Source: Erwinia sp050410775 (lineage in GTDB: Bacteria; Pseudomonadota; Gammaproteobacteria; Enterobacterales; Enterobacteriaceae). Taken from it: 64,000 nt of DNA. The position numbers were made by a program, and so were the translations under genes. The stretch lies in the NCBI RefSeq assembly GCF_050410775.1, contig NZ_CP191229.1; one strand, 5' to 3'. Positions 51,061 to 60,670 of the stretch are shown piece after piece; the first letter of the stretch is position 1, and the number at the start of each line of letters is the position of its first letter. The notes under the pieces are model-generated. The model had not been told where the DNA came from, did not search any database, and saw only the letters and a list, made by a program, of their open reading frames with translations.

Positions 51061-53097
51061 GTGAATATTTTAAGCTATCTACAAAAAGTAGGACGGGCGC
51101 TGATGGTGCCGGTGGCAACGCTGCCCGCCGCCGCCATTCTGATGGGGATTGGGTACTGGATCGATCCGGACGCATGGGGGGCGGGCAACGCCTTCGCCGC
51201 GCTGCTGATCAAATCCGGCGCCGCGATCATTGAACATATGTCCGTGCTGTTCGCCATTGGCGTCGCTTACGGCATGTCAAAAGATAAGGATGGGGCGGCA
51301 GCGCTGACCGGCTTTGTCGGTTTTCTGGTGGTAACCACGCTCTGTTCTCCGGCGGCGGTCGCTATGATTCAGAAAATTCCGGTCGAGCAGGTTCCTATGG
51401 CGTTCGGAAAAATTGAGAACCAGTTTGTCGGTATCCTGGTCGGTATCATCTCTGCGGAGATGTATAACCGCTTCAGCCATGTTGAGCTGCCTAAGGCGCT
51501 CTCCTTCTTCAGCGGTCGTCGCCTGGTCCCTATTCTGGTTTCCTTCCTGATGATTCTGGTCGCCTTTATCCTGATGTATATCTGGCCGCTGATTTTTGGC
51601 GGTCTGGTCAGCTTCGGTGAAAGCATTCAGAAACTTGGCTCGGTCGGTGCGGGCGTTTATGCCTTCTTCAACCGCCTGCTGATCCCGGTTGGCCTGCACC
51701 ACGCTCTGAACTCCGTATTCTGGTTTGACGTGGCGGGCATCAACGACATTCCCAATTTCCTCGGCGGCGCACAGTCGCTCGAAAGCGGTAAGGCCGTTGT
51801 CGGTATCACTGGCCGCTATCAGGCCGGCTTCTTCCCGATTATGATGTTCGGCCTTCCTGGCGCAGCGCTGGCAATCTATCAGTGCGCCCGCCCGGAAAAC
51901 CGCGCGAAGGTTGGCGGAATTATGCTGGCTGCCGCCTTTGCGGCCTTCTTTACCGGTATTACCGAACCGCTAGAATTCTCCTTCATGTTCGTGGCACCGG
52001 TTCTCTATTTGATTCACGCCGTGCTGACCGGTATCTCGGTATTTATCGCCGCGAGTTTGCACTGGATTTCCGGTTTCGGCTTCAGCGCCGGGCTGGTGGA
52101 TATGGTGCTTTCGTCACGAAATCCGCTTGCGACCCACTGGTATATGCTGATCCCGCAGGGGCTGGTCTTCTTCGTTATCTACTACGTAGTTTTCCGCTTC
52201 ACCATCAAAAAATTCAATCTGCTGACGCCGGGTCGTGAACTGGCGGTGGATGGCGATGAAAGCGATGGTTATGACGTGAACGTGGAGAATAGCGGTAATA
52301 AAGAAACTGATACTGAGTCTCTCGCGCGTCATTACATCAGTGCGGTAGGGGGATCGGATAACCTGACCGGCATTGACGCCTGTATCACGCGATTGCGTCT
52401 GAACGTGAAGGATAGCGGGACCATAAACGAAGCCGTAGCTAAACGGCTGGGCGCATCCGGCGTCATCCGTCTGAATAAGCAGAGCATTCAGATTATTGTC
52501 GGCACGCGGGCGGAAACCATCGCTTCTGCGATGAAAACCGTACTGAGTAAAGGCCCTGTTTCCTCTGCGGCGGCGGCAGCCTCTCCAGCGTCTGTCGTTC
52601 CCCCGGTAACGCCAGCTGAACCTAAAGTGGCAAAAGGGGTAATCGGGGTACTCGTGGCGCCAGTCAGCGGTGAAGTGGTTGCGCTGGACCAGGTGCCTGA
52701 TGAAGCCTTTGCCAGTAAGGCGGTCGGCGACGGTCTGGCAATTAAACCAACCAGCAAAACCGTTGTTTCCCCTGCCGCAGGCACCGTGGTGAAAATCTTC
52801 AATACTAACCATGCGTTCTGTCTGGAAACGGAAAAGGGCATCGAAGTTGTGGTGCATATGGGGCTTGATACCGTTGCGCTGGGAGGCAAAGGCTTCACGC
52901 GTCTGGTTGAAGAGGGCGCTCAGGTTACGGCCGGTCAGCCGGTACTTGAGATGGATCTCGACTGGCTGAATGCCAATGCCCGTTCGATGATTAGCCCCGT
53001 CGTGGTCAGCAATATTGAAGACTACAGCGGCATTACTCTGGTTGCCGGTGAAACCGTTTTGGCGGGCGAGAGCCGCCTCTATGAGATCAACGGCTAA
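51061..53097 (+). CDS. nagE: PTS N-acetylglucosamine transporter NagE (EIICBA)
   Basis: Takes up and phosphorylates GlcNAc. It has 678 residues with a GTG start as in E. coli and is about 30 longer, mostly in the Ala/Pro linker before EIIA (VSSAAAAASPASVVPPVTP). Domain order: EIIC (about 1-385, membrane; GLHHALNSVFWFDVAG, GITEPLEFSFMFVAP), EIIB (about 405-490, phospho-Cys in GIDACITRLRLNV), EIIA (about 530-678, phospho-His in VVVHMGLDTVALGG). Strong own terminator. Confidence 0.96.
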   Translation: MNILSYLQKVGRALMVPVATLPAAAILMGIGYWIDPDAWGAGNAFAALLIKSGAAIIEHMSVLFAIGVAYGMSKDKDGAAALTGFVGFLVVTTLCSPAAVAMIQKIPVEQVPMAFGKIENQFVGILVGIISAEMYNRFSHVELPKALSFFSGRRLVPILVSFLMILVAFILMYIWPLIFGGLVSFGESIQKLGSVGAGVYAFFNRLLIPVGLHHALNSVFWFDVAGINDIPNFLGGAQSLESGKAVVGITGRYQAGFFPIMMFGLPGAALAIYQCARPENRAKVGGIMLAAAFAAFFTGITEPLEFSFMFVAPVLYLIHAVLTGISVFIAASLHWISGFGFSAGLVDMVLSSRNPLATHWYMLIPQGLVFFVIYYVVFRFTIKKFNLLTPGRELAVDGDESDGYDVNVENSGNKETDTESLARHYISAVGGSDNLTGIDACITRLRLNVKDSGTINEAVAKRLGASGVIRLNKQSIQIIVGTRAETIASAMKTVLSKGPVSSAAAAASPASVVPPVTPAEPKVAKGVIGVLVAPVSGEVVALDQVPDEAFASKAVGDGLAIKPTSKTVVSPAAGTVVKIFNTNHAFCLETEKGIEVVVHMGLDTVALGGKGFTRLVEEGAQVTAGQPVLEMDLDWLNANARSMISPVVVSNIEDYSGITLVAGETVLAGESRLYEING

Positions 53098-53119
53098 CGG
53101 CTAATGCCAGCATGATGCA

Positions 53120-53148
53120 GGGCGGGAAGCGATTCCCGCCCTTTTTTT
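53120..53148 (+). terminator. nagE terminator
   Basis: GGGCGGGAA-GCGA-TTCCCGCCC followed by seven T, about 20 bases after the stop. Confidence 0.93.
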
Positions 53149-53250
53149 ATCGTTAAGCCTTAACAAACGGTTGTTTCCCTTCCCGGCTTTGTGGATCATA
53201 CTCCGTTATTTCACGTACTAATTGCGCTAAGCATTCCTGAGGAAATTAAG

Positions 53251-54918
53251 ATGAGTGAGGCAGAAGCCCGCCCAACTAACTTTATTCGTCAGATTATTGA
53301 CGAAGATCTGGCGAGCGGTAAGCACACCAGCGTGCATACCCGCTTCCCGCCCGAGCCTAATGGCTACCTGCATATTGGTCATGCCAAATCGATTTGCCTC
53401 AATTTTGGCATCGCCCAGGATTACCAGGGCCAGTGCAATCTGCGCTTTGATGACACCAACCCGGTGAAAGAAGATCTGGAATTCGTTGAGTCGATCAAAG
53501 AAGACGTGCAGTGGCTGGGCTTTGAGTGGAGCGGCAACGTCCATTACTCATCTGACTACTTTGATCAGCTGCATCACTATGCCGTTGAGCTGATTAATAA
53601 AGGCCTGGCCTACGTTGACGAGCTGACGCCTGAGCAAATCCGCGAATATCGCGGCTCGCTGACTTCTCCGGGTAAAAACAGTCCTTACCGCGATCGCAGC
53701 GTGGAAGAGAACCTTGCGCTGTTTGAGAAAATGCGCAACGGTGAGTTTGCCGAAGGCACTGCCTGCCTGCGCGCCAAAATTGATATGGCGTCTAACTTTA
53801 TTGTGATGCGCGATCCGGTGCTCTACCGCATCAAATTCGCCGACCATCATCAGACGGGCAGCAAGTGGTGCATCTACCCGATGTACGATTTCACCCACTG
53901 CATCTCCGATGCGCTGGAAGGGATCACCCATTCGCTCTGCACGCTGGAGTTTCAGGATAACCGCCGTCTCTATGACTGGGTGCTGGATAACATCACCATT
54001 CCGGTGCATCCGCGCCAGTATGAGTTTTCGCGCCTCAATCTTGAGTATGCGATCATGTCCAAGCGCAAGCTCAGCCTGCTGGTCAGCGAGAAGATTGTGG
54101 AAGGCTGGGATGATCCGCGTATGCTGACCGTATCTGGTCTGCGCCGTCGTGGCTACAGCGCGGCTTCTATCCGTGAGTTTTGTCGCCGTATTGGGGTCAC
54201 CAAGCAGGACAACATCGTGGAGATGGCTTCGCTGGAATCCTGCATCCGCGACGATCTGAATGAGAATGCACCAAGGGCGATGGCCGTACTTGATCCGGTG
54301 AAGCTGGTCATTGAAAACCTGCCGGCTGGTCACGAAGAGATCATCACTATGCCTAATCATCCGAACAAGCCGGAGATGGGGACGCGGGATGTGCCGTTCA
54401 GCCGGGAAATCTATATCGATCGCGCTGACTTCCGTGAAGAAGCCAACAAGCAGTACAAACGTCTGGTGCTGGGCAAAGAGGTTCGCCTGCGCAACGCTTA
54501 TGTGATCAGGGCTGAACGCGTGGCAAAAGATGAAGAAGGCAATATTACCTGCCTGTTCTGCACCTGCGATACGGAAACGCTGAGCAAAGATCCTGCTGAT
54601 GGCCGTAAGGTGAAGGGCGTGATCCACTGGGTCTCTGCCGAACACGCGCTGCCGGCCGAGTTCCGGTTATACGATCGTCTGTTCAGCGTGCCGAACCCCG
54701 GCGCGGCGGAAGATTTCCTGACGACGATTAACCCGGAATCGCTGGTCATCCGTCAGGGCTTCGTCGAACCGGGGCTGCGCAATGCGCAGCCGTCCAGCCC
54801 TTATCAGTTTGAGCGCGAAGGCTACTTCTGTGCTGACAGCCGCTACTCCAGCGCCAGCAAGCTGGTATTTAACCGTACCGTCGGTTTACGCGATACCTGG
54901 GCAAAAGCAGGCGTGTAA
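53251..54918 (+). CDS. glnS: Glutaminyl-tRNA synthetase
   Basis: Class I synthetase for tRNA-Gln, three copies of which lie in the tRNA operon of this window. It has 555 residues from MSEAEARPTNFIRQIID; HIGH is PNGYLHIGHAKS and the second ATP motif is IMSKRKL. The frame extends 20 codons upstream but the ATG at 53251 has GAGGAAA in front. Confidence 0.97.
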   Translation: MSEAEARPTNFIRQIIDEDLASGKHTSVHTRFPPEPNGYLHIGHAKSICLNFGIAQDYQGQCNLRFDDTNPVKEDLEFVESIKEDVQWLGFEWSGNVHYSSDYFDQLHHYAVELINKGLAYVDELTPEQIREYRGSLTSPGKNSPYRDRSVEENLALFEKMRNGEFAEGTACLRAKIDMASNFIVMRDPVLYRIKFADHHQTGSKWCIYPMYDFTHCISDALEGITHSLCTLEFQDNRRLYDWVLDNITIPVHPRQYEFSRLNLEYAIMSKRKLSLLVSEKIVEGWDDPRMLTVSGLRRRGYSAASIREFCRRIGVTKQDNIVEMASLESCIRDDLNENAPRAMAVLDPVKLVIENLPAGHEEIITMPNHPNKPEMGTRDVPFSREIYIDRADFREEANKQYKRLVLGKEVRLRNAYVIRAERVAKDEEGNITCLFCTCDTETLSKDPADGRKVKGVIHWVSAEHALPAEFRLYDRLFSVPNPGAAEDFLTTINPESLVIRQGFVEPGLRNAQPSSPYQFEREGYFCADSRYSSASKLVFNRTVGLRDTWAKAGV

Positions 54919-54977
54919 AGGTTCCCGCCTCTGTCAGGGCATGCGTTGACAGAGGCGGTGTACTGTACGAAAACCTG

Positions 54978-55015
54978 AAATCCGTAATCCTTTTATCAGG
55001 GTTACGGATTTTTTT
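54978..55015 (+). terminator. glnS terminator
   Basis: AAATCCGTAA/TTACGGATTT with TTTTT after it, about 60 bases past the glnS stop and after another hairpin. Confidence 0.85.
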
Positions 55016-55091
55016 ATGTCCCGTCATGGCGGAAAGTGACAGGGCGCGATCGGCCCCATGCGCTATCCCTGCTTAACGTATTTTACAGACG

Positions 55092-55125
55092 AAAAAAAAC
55101 CGGTGAGGGCCTTACCGGTTTTTTC
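55092..55125. terminator. Bidirectional terminator between glnS and fur
   Basis: AACCGGT/ACCGGTT stem extended by a GAGG/CCTT portion, flanked by eight A and six T. It may end fur transcription from the right, although it lies about 110 bases from the fur stop. Confidence 0.75.
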
Positions 55126-55235
55126 TTTATTAAAGCCGTAGTCGCTTCAGTAAACAGAGCGAGTGCTGACCTGGCTGCACTACCGGAACGTGAAAGCGTA
55201 CCGTTCTGGATTATGCTGCCGGGTTAATTTATTGG

Positions 55236-55679
55236 TTACTTATCGTGCAGGGTTTCATCTTCACGGCAGTCACCGGTAGAGCAGTGCCCATAGAGATACA
55301 GGCTGTGGTTGCTGAGCTTGATGCCATGCTTCGTGGCGATATCACGCTGGCGCGCTTCAATAGACTCATCGCGGAACTCGATAACCTTGCCGCAGTCCAG
55401 GCAGATAAGGTGGTCGTGATGATGCTGCTGGGTCAGTTCAAAGACTGACTTGCCGCCTTCAAAATTATGACGCGTCACGATACCAGCGTCATCAAACTGG
55501 TTCAGAACGCGGTAAACCGTCGCCAGACCAATCTCTTCGCCCATATCAATCAGGCGTTTATACAAATCTTCCGCACTGACATGATGGCCAACGGGTTCCT
55601 GAAGCACTTCCAGAATTTTAAGTCGTGGAAGCGTGACTTTCAGGCCGGCCTTCTTTAATGCGGTGTTATTGTCAGTCAT
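55236..55679 (-). CDS. fur: Ferric uptake regulator Fur
   Basis: Iron-dependent repressor. It has 147 residues: winged helix (about 1-80, LATVYRVLNQFDDAGIV), the metal motif HHHDHLICLDCGKVIEF (about 86-102) and a C-terminal CSTGDCRE pair of cysteines. It lies 371 bases downstream of fldA on the same strand, as in E. coli. Confidence 0.97.
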   Translation of the reverse strand: MTDNNTALKKAGLKVTLPRLKILEVLQEPVGHHVSAEDLYKRLIDMGEEIGLATVYRVLNQFDDAGIVTRHNFEGGKSVFELTQQHHHDHLICLDCGKVIEFRDESIEARQRDIATKHGIKLSNHSLYLYGHCSTGDCREDETLHDK

Positions 55680-56050
55680 GCGGATATTGTCCTGTTACTT
55701 TGCTAGTCACTAAGTGGCTGAAAAGCCCTGAGCATCGGTCGTCGCTGAAAAACCAGGCGCCTCAGTATAGAACTGATACGCCGAAATGGAAACCGCGGAG
55801 GCGCTTCACCGCTGTGGGATGTAAGGAAAAAAGCCGTTACGTCCTGAAAAGCAGGGGCCCGTCTGTGGTGGATTACATTTCGTGCTGCCTCACTGAAGCC
55901 GCCTTTAGGGCGAAAGGCGCTGAGAAAGCCGGATGACCGATGGCGATATTGTACAGTTTTGCAGGTGAAAGTTACAAAAATGTGCCTATTACTATTATAG
56001 GAAAAACCATGCGCCTGATGTGAGATCTCACCCACATCAGGCGACAAGAA
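55680..56050. other. fldA-fur intergenic region
   Basis: 371 bases. It starts with the fldA hairpin at its right end and should hold the fur promoter. The frame ending inside it (minus, stop at 55703) lacks family signs. I looked for an upstream peptide overlapping the fur start, like E. coli uof, and found only nine codons after a stop with no start. Confidence 0.5.
56008..56043 (-). terminator. fldA terminator
   Basis: 11-bp perfect stem CGCCTGATGTG/CACATCAGGCG, ten-base loop, then CATGGTTTTTCC on the minus strand, eight bases after the fldA stop. Confidence 0.7.
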
Positions 56051-56581
56051 TCAGGCCTCAAGGATTTCCTTCAGATGCAGCTCTTCGTAAACCTGTTTGA
56101 CCCATTTCTCGGTACGTTCAGCGGTCAGTTCAGGCTGACGATCTTCATCAATGGCCAGGCCGAGGAAATGATTGTCATCCGCCAGGCCTTTAGAGGCTTC
56201 AAAATGATAGCCTTCCGTCGGCCAGTGGCCAACAATCACCGCGCCGTTTGGCTCAATGATGTCACGGATAGTACCCATTGCGTCGCAGAAGTACTCGGCA
56301 TAGTCTTCCTGATCGCCGCAGCCGAACAGGGCCACCAGCTTACCGTTGAAGTCAATCTCTTCAAGGGTAGGGAAGAAGTCGTCCCAGTCGCACTGGGCTT
56401 CGCCATAGTACCAGGTGGGGATACCCAGCAGCAGAATATCAAAGGCTTCAAGGTCTTCTTTGCTGCTTTTCGCGATATCATGAACCTCAGCCACCTCGTT
56501 ACCGAGCTGCTTCTGGATCATTTTTGCAATGTTTTCGGTATTGCCTGTATCGCTGCCAAAGAAAATGCCTACGATTGCCAT
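56051..56581 (-). CDS. fldA: Flavodoxin I
   Basis: FMN electron carrier needed by radical-SAM enzymes such as LipA and MiaB. 176 residues from MAIVGIFFGSDTGNTE with the phosphate loop at residues 10-16, aromatic stacking residues in PTWYYGEAQCDW and LFGCGDQEDYAEYF. The frame extends 21 codons upstream without a better start. Confidence 0.97.
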   Translation of the reverse strand: MAIVGIFFGSDTGNTENIAKMIQKQLGNEVAEVHDIAKSSKEDLEAFDILLLGIPTWYYGEAQCDWDDFFPTLEEIDFNGKLVALFGCGDQEDYAEYFCDAMGTIRDIIEPNGAVIVGHWPTEGYHFEASKGLADDNHFLGLAIDEDRQPELTAERTEKWVKQVYEELHLKEILEA

Positions 56582-56744
56582 GAGTTTAATAACCTCTTGA
56601 AACTTAATGATATGGTGACTGCTGTTAAAGACAGATAACGACAATGATAGCAGACAGCATCAGGGGGATAAACGAGTAATCCTCCTGCTTTTGTCCCTTT
56701 GTGCTTTGCCCCGGCCCGCATGAGCAACCCTGACGGCGGGCTTT

Positions 56745-57026
56745 TTAACCGTTCTGTCTGACTAACTGCGCCATCACCATTTCTTCTATCAGCTCGCTGC
56801 GGCTCATATTGCGCTGCTCGGCGAGCTGGTTAAGGGCATCCACCGCGTCGCTGTTCATTTTCAGCTCAACGCGCTTCAGTCCACGCACTTTATCCCGTTT
56901 AAGCTGGTTGCGTTTATTGATACGCAGCTGCTCATCACGCGTTAGCGGATTTGTTTTAGGTCGCCCCGGACGACGCTCATCTGCGAACAGATCGATCGTG
57001 GTGCGGTCCGTGTTTTCTTTTGCCAT
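56745..57026 (-). CDS. ybfE: YbfE, ribbon-helix-helix-type protein
   Basis: A small 93-residue protein, basic in the middle (INKRNQLKRDKVRGLKRVE) with a C-terminal MetJ/Arc-like segment (VELKMNSDAVDALNQLAEQ, MSRSELIEEMV). It corresponds to E. coli YbfE, an SOS (LexA) gene of unknown role. A LexA-like site upstream is weak here. Confidence 0.92.
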   Translation of the reverse strand: MAKENTDRTTIDLFADERRPGRPKTNPLTRDEQLRINKRNQLKRDKVRGLKRVELKMNSDAVDALNQLAEQRNMSRSELIEEMVMAQLVRQNG

Positions 57027-57055
57027 AGAATCGAGATACTGAAAAGGCTGGATTG

Positions 57056-57071
57056 CTGATGAATTGGTCAG
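57056..57071. promoter_or_regulatory. Weak LexA-like site upstream of ybfE
   Basis: CTG-N10-CAG (CTGATGAATTGGTCAG) about 30 bases before the ybfE ATG. Only the outer triplets fit; the AT centre is poor. Listed because ybfE is a LexA gene in E. coli. Confidence 0.3.
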
Positions 57072-57173
57072 ACTGCCGGCTGAAATTTCATCAGCGACAA
57101 ATTTTTAGCGCGCCATCATACCCTGTGAAAGTGGGGACGACAATGATTTAACATCCCCATAAAACTTTTGTTG

Positions 57174-57938
57174 TTACAGCGCGAAAAAGCGGCTGATTGC
57201 GCGTAAAACCGCATCAGGTTTTTCCGCATGAACCCAGTGGCCTGCGCCGCTGATAACGTGGGCCCGCGCCTGCGGAAACTGAGCGAGCAGGGCGTCACGG
57301 TATTCATCAGCGAGATAAGCTGAGCGGTCACCCCGGATAAAGAGCGCAGGATGCGGCCATGCAGGCAGCGTTTGCCAGCCGGTGATCTCATCATAACCAT
57401 TCCAGAGGGCCGGCACGTTAAAGCGCCATTCGCCTTCATGGAAAGATTTCAATAAAAACTGAATCACCCCTTCTTCATCTATACTCTGACGCATCAGGGT
57501 GGCTGCCTCGCTGCGTGACGTAATTCCCGCCGCGCTGACCGCATTAAGGGCGGCAAAAAAGCGATCGTGATGACGTTCCCGGTAGGCGATGGGGGCAATA
57601 TCGATAACCACCAGTTGTTCAACGCGTCCGGGTACCAGCGCGGTCAGCGCCATCGCGATTTTACCGCCCATAGAGTGGCCCACTACGGTGAAACGATCGA
57701 TCCCCAGATCGTCAAGTGTCTCCACGACATCCTGCGCCATGGCGGGATAGTTCATCTCCTCTGAACGTGAAGAAAGGCCGTGATTGCGCACGTCAATCTG
57801 CACCACGCGGCGGCGATCCTTCAGTCCCCGGGCCAGCACGCCAAGATTGTCGAGGCTGCCAAACAGGCCGTGAATCAGCACCACCGGCGCGGCGTCGGTA
57901 GCGGATTGTTCAGATTGCAGGCGAACATTCAATTTCAT
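57174..57938 (-). CDS. ybfF: Alpha/beta-hydrolase esterase YbfF
   Basis: A 254-residue esterase with acyl-CoA/short-ester activity known for E. coli YbfF. Seen: oxyanion motif LIHGLFGSLDNLG (about residues 22-34), nucleophile elbow VGHSMGGKIAM (Ser near 90), and the C-terminal histidine in GAGHWVHAEKP. Divergent from seqA. Confidence 0.95.
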   Translation of the reverse strand: MKLNVRLQSEQSATDAAPVVLIHGLFGSLDNLGVLARGLKDRRRVVQIDVRNHGLSSRSEEMNYPAMAQDVVETLDDLGIDRFTVVGHSMGGKIAMALTALVPGRVEQLVVIDIAPIAYRERHHDRFFAALNAVSAAGITSRSEAATLMRQSIDEEGVIQFLLKSFHEGEWRFNVPALWNGYDEITGWQTLPAWPHPALFIRGDRSAYLADEYRDALLAQFPQARAHVISGAGHWVHAEKPDAVLRAISRFFAL

Positions 57939-58193
57939 AGTAAAGTTCTTACAGTGGAAACGAGGGGTTAGGGTATCATGAATGGACGTATTCTGCCGAA
58001 ACGGCAGGTGTGGGACCTCCGATCTTTTTGCGGCATATTCTGACTTTTGCCGGCTTTCAGGACTGGCGCTACACCCCGGCAGGATTTAACTTTATAATCC
58101 TCATGTTAGAGCTGGTTCGAAAGGCTATTGTGCGTTTGTCATCCACAGCGTGCGTGCTGACCGGCTCTCAAGCACTAACCGTACTGGATAAAG

Positions 58194-58745
58194 ATGAAAA
58201 CTATCGAAGTCGACGAAGAACTGTACCGTTATATCGCCAGCCATACCCAGCACATTGGTGAAAGCGCCTCTGACATTTTACGGCGTATGCTTAAATTTAC
58301 GGCCGGTCAGCGCGCACCAGCGGCCAGCGGTGTGGCAGCGGCTTCTGCGCCTGTTGCAAAAGAGAGTGCTGCGGTGAAGGAAGAGGCGCGTCCTCTGGAT
58401 CGCGTCCGCGCCATGCGCGAGCTGCTGCTCTCTGATGAATATGCTGAACAGAAAAAAGCAGTGAACCGTTTTATGCTGATTTTGTCGACTTTATACAATC
58501 TTGATCCCAAGGCATTTGCCGCCGCGACCGAATCGCTTCATGGTCGTACGCGCGTCTACTTTGCGGGTAATCAACAAACCCTGGTACAGAATGGCACCCA
58601 TACCAAGCCCCAGCACGTTCCGGGCACGCCGTATTGGGTGATCACCAACACCAACACAGGCCGTAAACGCAGCATGGTCGAACATATCATGCAGTCAATG
58701 CAGTTCCCGACGGAACTCACTGACAAGGTTTGCGGCACCCTCTAA
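58194..58745 (+). CDS. seqA: Replication initiation negative regulator SeqA
   Basis: Binds hemimethylated GATC sites to sequester the replication origin. It has 183 residues: the N-terminal oligomerisation part MKTIEVDEELYRYIASHT, a variable Ala-rich linker (about 40-65), and the DNA-binding domain with ESLHGRTRVYFAGNQQT and PGTPYWVITNTNTGRK. It is followed by pgm after 30 bases, forming a seqA-pgm unit as in E. coli. Confidence 0.97.
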   Translation: MKTIEVDEELYRYIASHTQHIGESASDILRRMLKFTAGQRAPAASGVAAASAPVAKESAAVKEEARPLDRVRAMRELLLSDEYAEQKKAVNRFMLILSTLYNLDPKAFAAATESLHGRTRVYFAGNQQTLVQNGTHTKPQHVPGTPYWVITNTNTGRKRSMVEHIMQSMQFPTELTDKVCGTL

Positions 58746-58775
58746 CTGAGAACTAAGTGTCAGGGAGAAGCGCCA

Positions 58776-60416
58776 ATGGCTAATCACCCCCGCGCCGGGC
58801 AGCCTGCCCAGCAGAGCGATTTGATTAACGTTGCACAATTAACCTCGCAGTATTATGTCCTGCAGCCCGATCTGAACAATGCGGAACATGCGGTGAAATT
58901 TGGAACCTCAGGCCATCGCGGTAGCGCGGGACGTCAGAGCTTCAATGAGACGCACATTCTGGCCATCGCTCAGGCGATCGCGGAAGAGCGTAAAAAGAAC
59001 GGCATCACTGGTCCTTGCTACGTGGGCAAAGATACCCATGCGCTCTCGGAGCCAGCCCTGATTTCCGTACTGGAAGTGCTGACGGCGAATGGCGTTGACG
59101 TTATCGTGCAGCTGGACAACGGCTATACGCCGACTCCTGCCATCTCTAACGCCATCCTTGAACATAACAAAGCGGGCGGCGCTAAGGCTGACGGCATTGT
59201 GATTACGCCTTCGCACAATCCTCCGGAAGATGGCGGCATCAAATACAATCCGCCAAACGGTGGACCTGCGGATACGAACGTCACTAAGGTCGTTGAAGAT
59301 CGCGCTAATGCGCTGATGAAAGATGGCCTGAAAGAGGTGAAACGCATCGCGCTGGATCAAGCCTGGGCGAGCGGCCATCTGCAGGAAAAAGATCTGATTC
59401 AGCCTTATATCGAAGGGCTGGCGGAGATCGTTGATATTGCCGCCATCCAGAAGGCCGGCCTTAAAATTGGCGTCGATCCGCTTGGCGGCTCGGGCATTGC
59501 CTACTGGCAGCGCATCGCTGAATTCTACAAGCTGGATCTCACCATCGTGAATGATTCAGTGGACCAGACCTTCCGCTTTATGCACCTCGATAAAGATGGT
59601 GCGATTCGCATGGACTGCTCTTCCGAAAGCGCCATGGCGGGACTGCTGGCGCTGCGTGATAAATTCGATCTCGCTTTTGCTAACGATCCCGATTATGACC
59701 GTCACGGCATCGTCACCCCGGCGGGTCTGATGAACCCTAACCACTATCTTGCGGTGGCGATCAACTACCTCTTCCAGCACCGTCCGCAGTGGGGCAAAGA
59801 GGTTGCGGTTGGGAAAACGCTGGTTTCCAGCGCGATGATCGACCGCGTGGTAAACGACATCGGACGCCGGCTGGTTGAAGTGCCGGTTGGCTTCAAATGG
59901 TTTGTTGACGGTCTTTTTGACGGCAGCTTCGGCTTCGGCGGCGAAGAGAGCGCAGGCGCTTCTTTCCTGCGCTTTGACGGAACGCCATGGTCTACCGATA
60001 AAGACGGCATCATTATGTGCCTGCTGGCCGCGGAAATTACCGCCGTTACCGGAAAAAATCCGCAGCAGCACTATGATGAACTGGCGGAGCGCTTCGGTGC
60101 GCCAAGCTACAACCGTTTGCAGGCTTCAGCCACCTCAGCCCAGAAGGCGGCGCTGTCGAAGCTGTCTCCGGAAATGGTCAGTGCCGATACGCTGGCAGGC
60201 GATCCGATCACCGCCCGCCTGACGGCAGCGCCAGGTAACGGCGCTTCCATTGGTGGCCTGAAGGTGATGACGGAAAACGGCTGGTTTGCGGCGCGTCCAT
60301 CAGGTACAGAAGACGCGTACAAAATCTACTGTGAAAGCTTCCTTGGTGCTGAACACCGTGAAAAGATCGAAAAAGAAGCCGTGGAAATTGTCAGCGAAGT
60401 GCTGAAAAACGCCTGA
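58776..60416 (+). CDS. pgm: Phosphoglucomutase
   Basis: Interconverts glucose-1-P and glucose-6-P. It has 546 residues; phosphoserine loop TPSHNPPEDGG (Ser near 146), metal loop NDPDYDRHG, sugar loop GEESAG and the C-terminal phosphate loop RPSGTEDAYKIYCES. Strong terminator follows. Confidence 0.97.
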   Translation: MANHPRAGQPAQQSDLINVAQLTSQYYVLQPDLNNAEHAVKFGTSGHRGSAGRQSFNETHILAIAQAIAEERKKNGITGPCYVGKDTHALSEPALISVLEVLTANGVDVIVQLDNGYTPTPAISNAILEHNKAGGAKADGIVITPSHNPPEDGGIKYNPPNGGPADTNVTKVVEDRANALMKDGLKEVKRIALDQAWASGHLQEKDLIQPYIEGLAEIVDIAAIQKAGLKIGVDPLGGSGIAYWQRIAEFYKLDLTIVNDSVDQTFRFMHLDKDGAIRMDCSSESAMAGLLALRDKFDLAFANDPDYDRHGIVTPAGLMNPNHYLAVAINYLFQHRPQWGKEVAVGKTLVSSAMIDRVVNDIGRRLVEVPVGFKWFVDGLFDGSFGFGGEESAGASFLRFDGTPWSTDKDGIIMCLLAAEITAVTGKNPQQHYDELAERFGAPSYNRLQASATSAQKAALSKLSPEMVSADTLAGDPITARLTAAPGNGASIGGLKVMTENGWFAARPSGTEDAYKIYCESFLGAEHREKIEKEAVEIVSEVLKNA

Positions 60417-60432
60417 GTCTGAGGCTCTGCTG

Positions 60433-60460
60433 AAAAGGCGCCGCTTGCGGCGCCTTTTTT
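60433..60460 (+). terminator. pgm terminator
   Basis: AAGGCGCCGC-TT-GCGGCGCCTT (the effective loop is larger) followed by TTTTTT. Confidence 0.92.
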
Positions 60461-60670
60461 GTGGACGCTCTCCGGCGGTAAAGCGCAATGATGTAAAGTG
60501 ACCGCTTTGTTAATTAAATCTTGTTATTTAACTATTCTGTAACTTTGCAACGGCTTTGCCCAGTAATCTGGCGATTTTTTCTGCAAAATAGTGGTCGGAT
60601 GAGTAGTAAATTTACACAGCTGGCGCTATTATTTTGTACAGATTACTTTTTTTATTTTGCTGGAGGACCT

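Larger units (their letters stand above)
54919..55235. other. glnS-fur intergenic region with stacked hairpins
   Basis: 317 bases where E. coli carries the chitoporin genes chiP and chiQ. Seen are a 12-bp stem CCGCCTCTGTCA/TGACAGAGGCGG (54925-54958, no T-run) and two terminators listed separately. A 63-codon plus frame (55036-55227) spans the second terminator and is not called. Confidence 0.6.

Noticed and set aside
53548..54645. 365-codon minus-strand frame opposite glnS
   Set aside because: Shadow of glnS; no independent signals.
55036..55227. 63-codon plus-strand frame between glnS and fur
   Set aside because: It spans an intrinsic terminator and matches nothing I know; possible remnant but not supported.
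55680..55720. Upstream peptide of fur (uof-like)
   Set aside because: The frame that would overlap the fur start has an upstream TAG nine codons before its stop and no start codon between.
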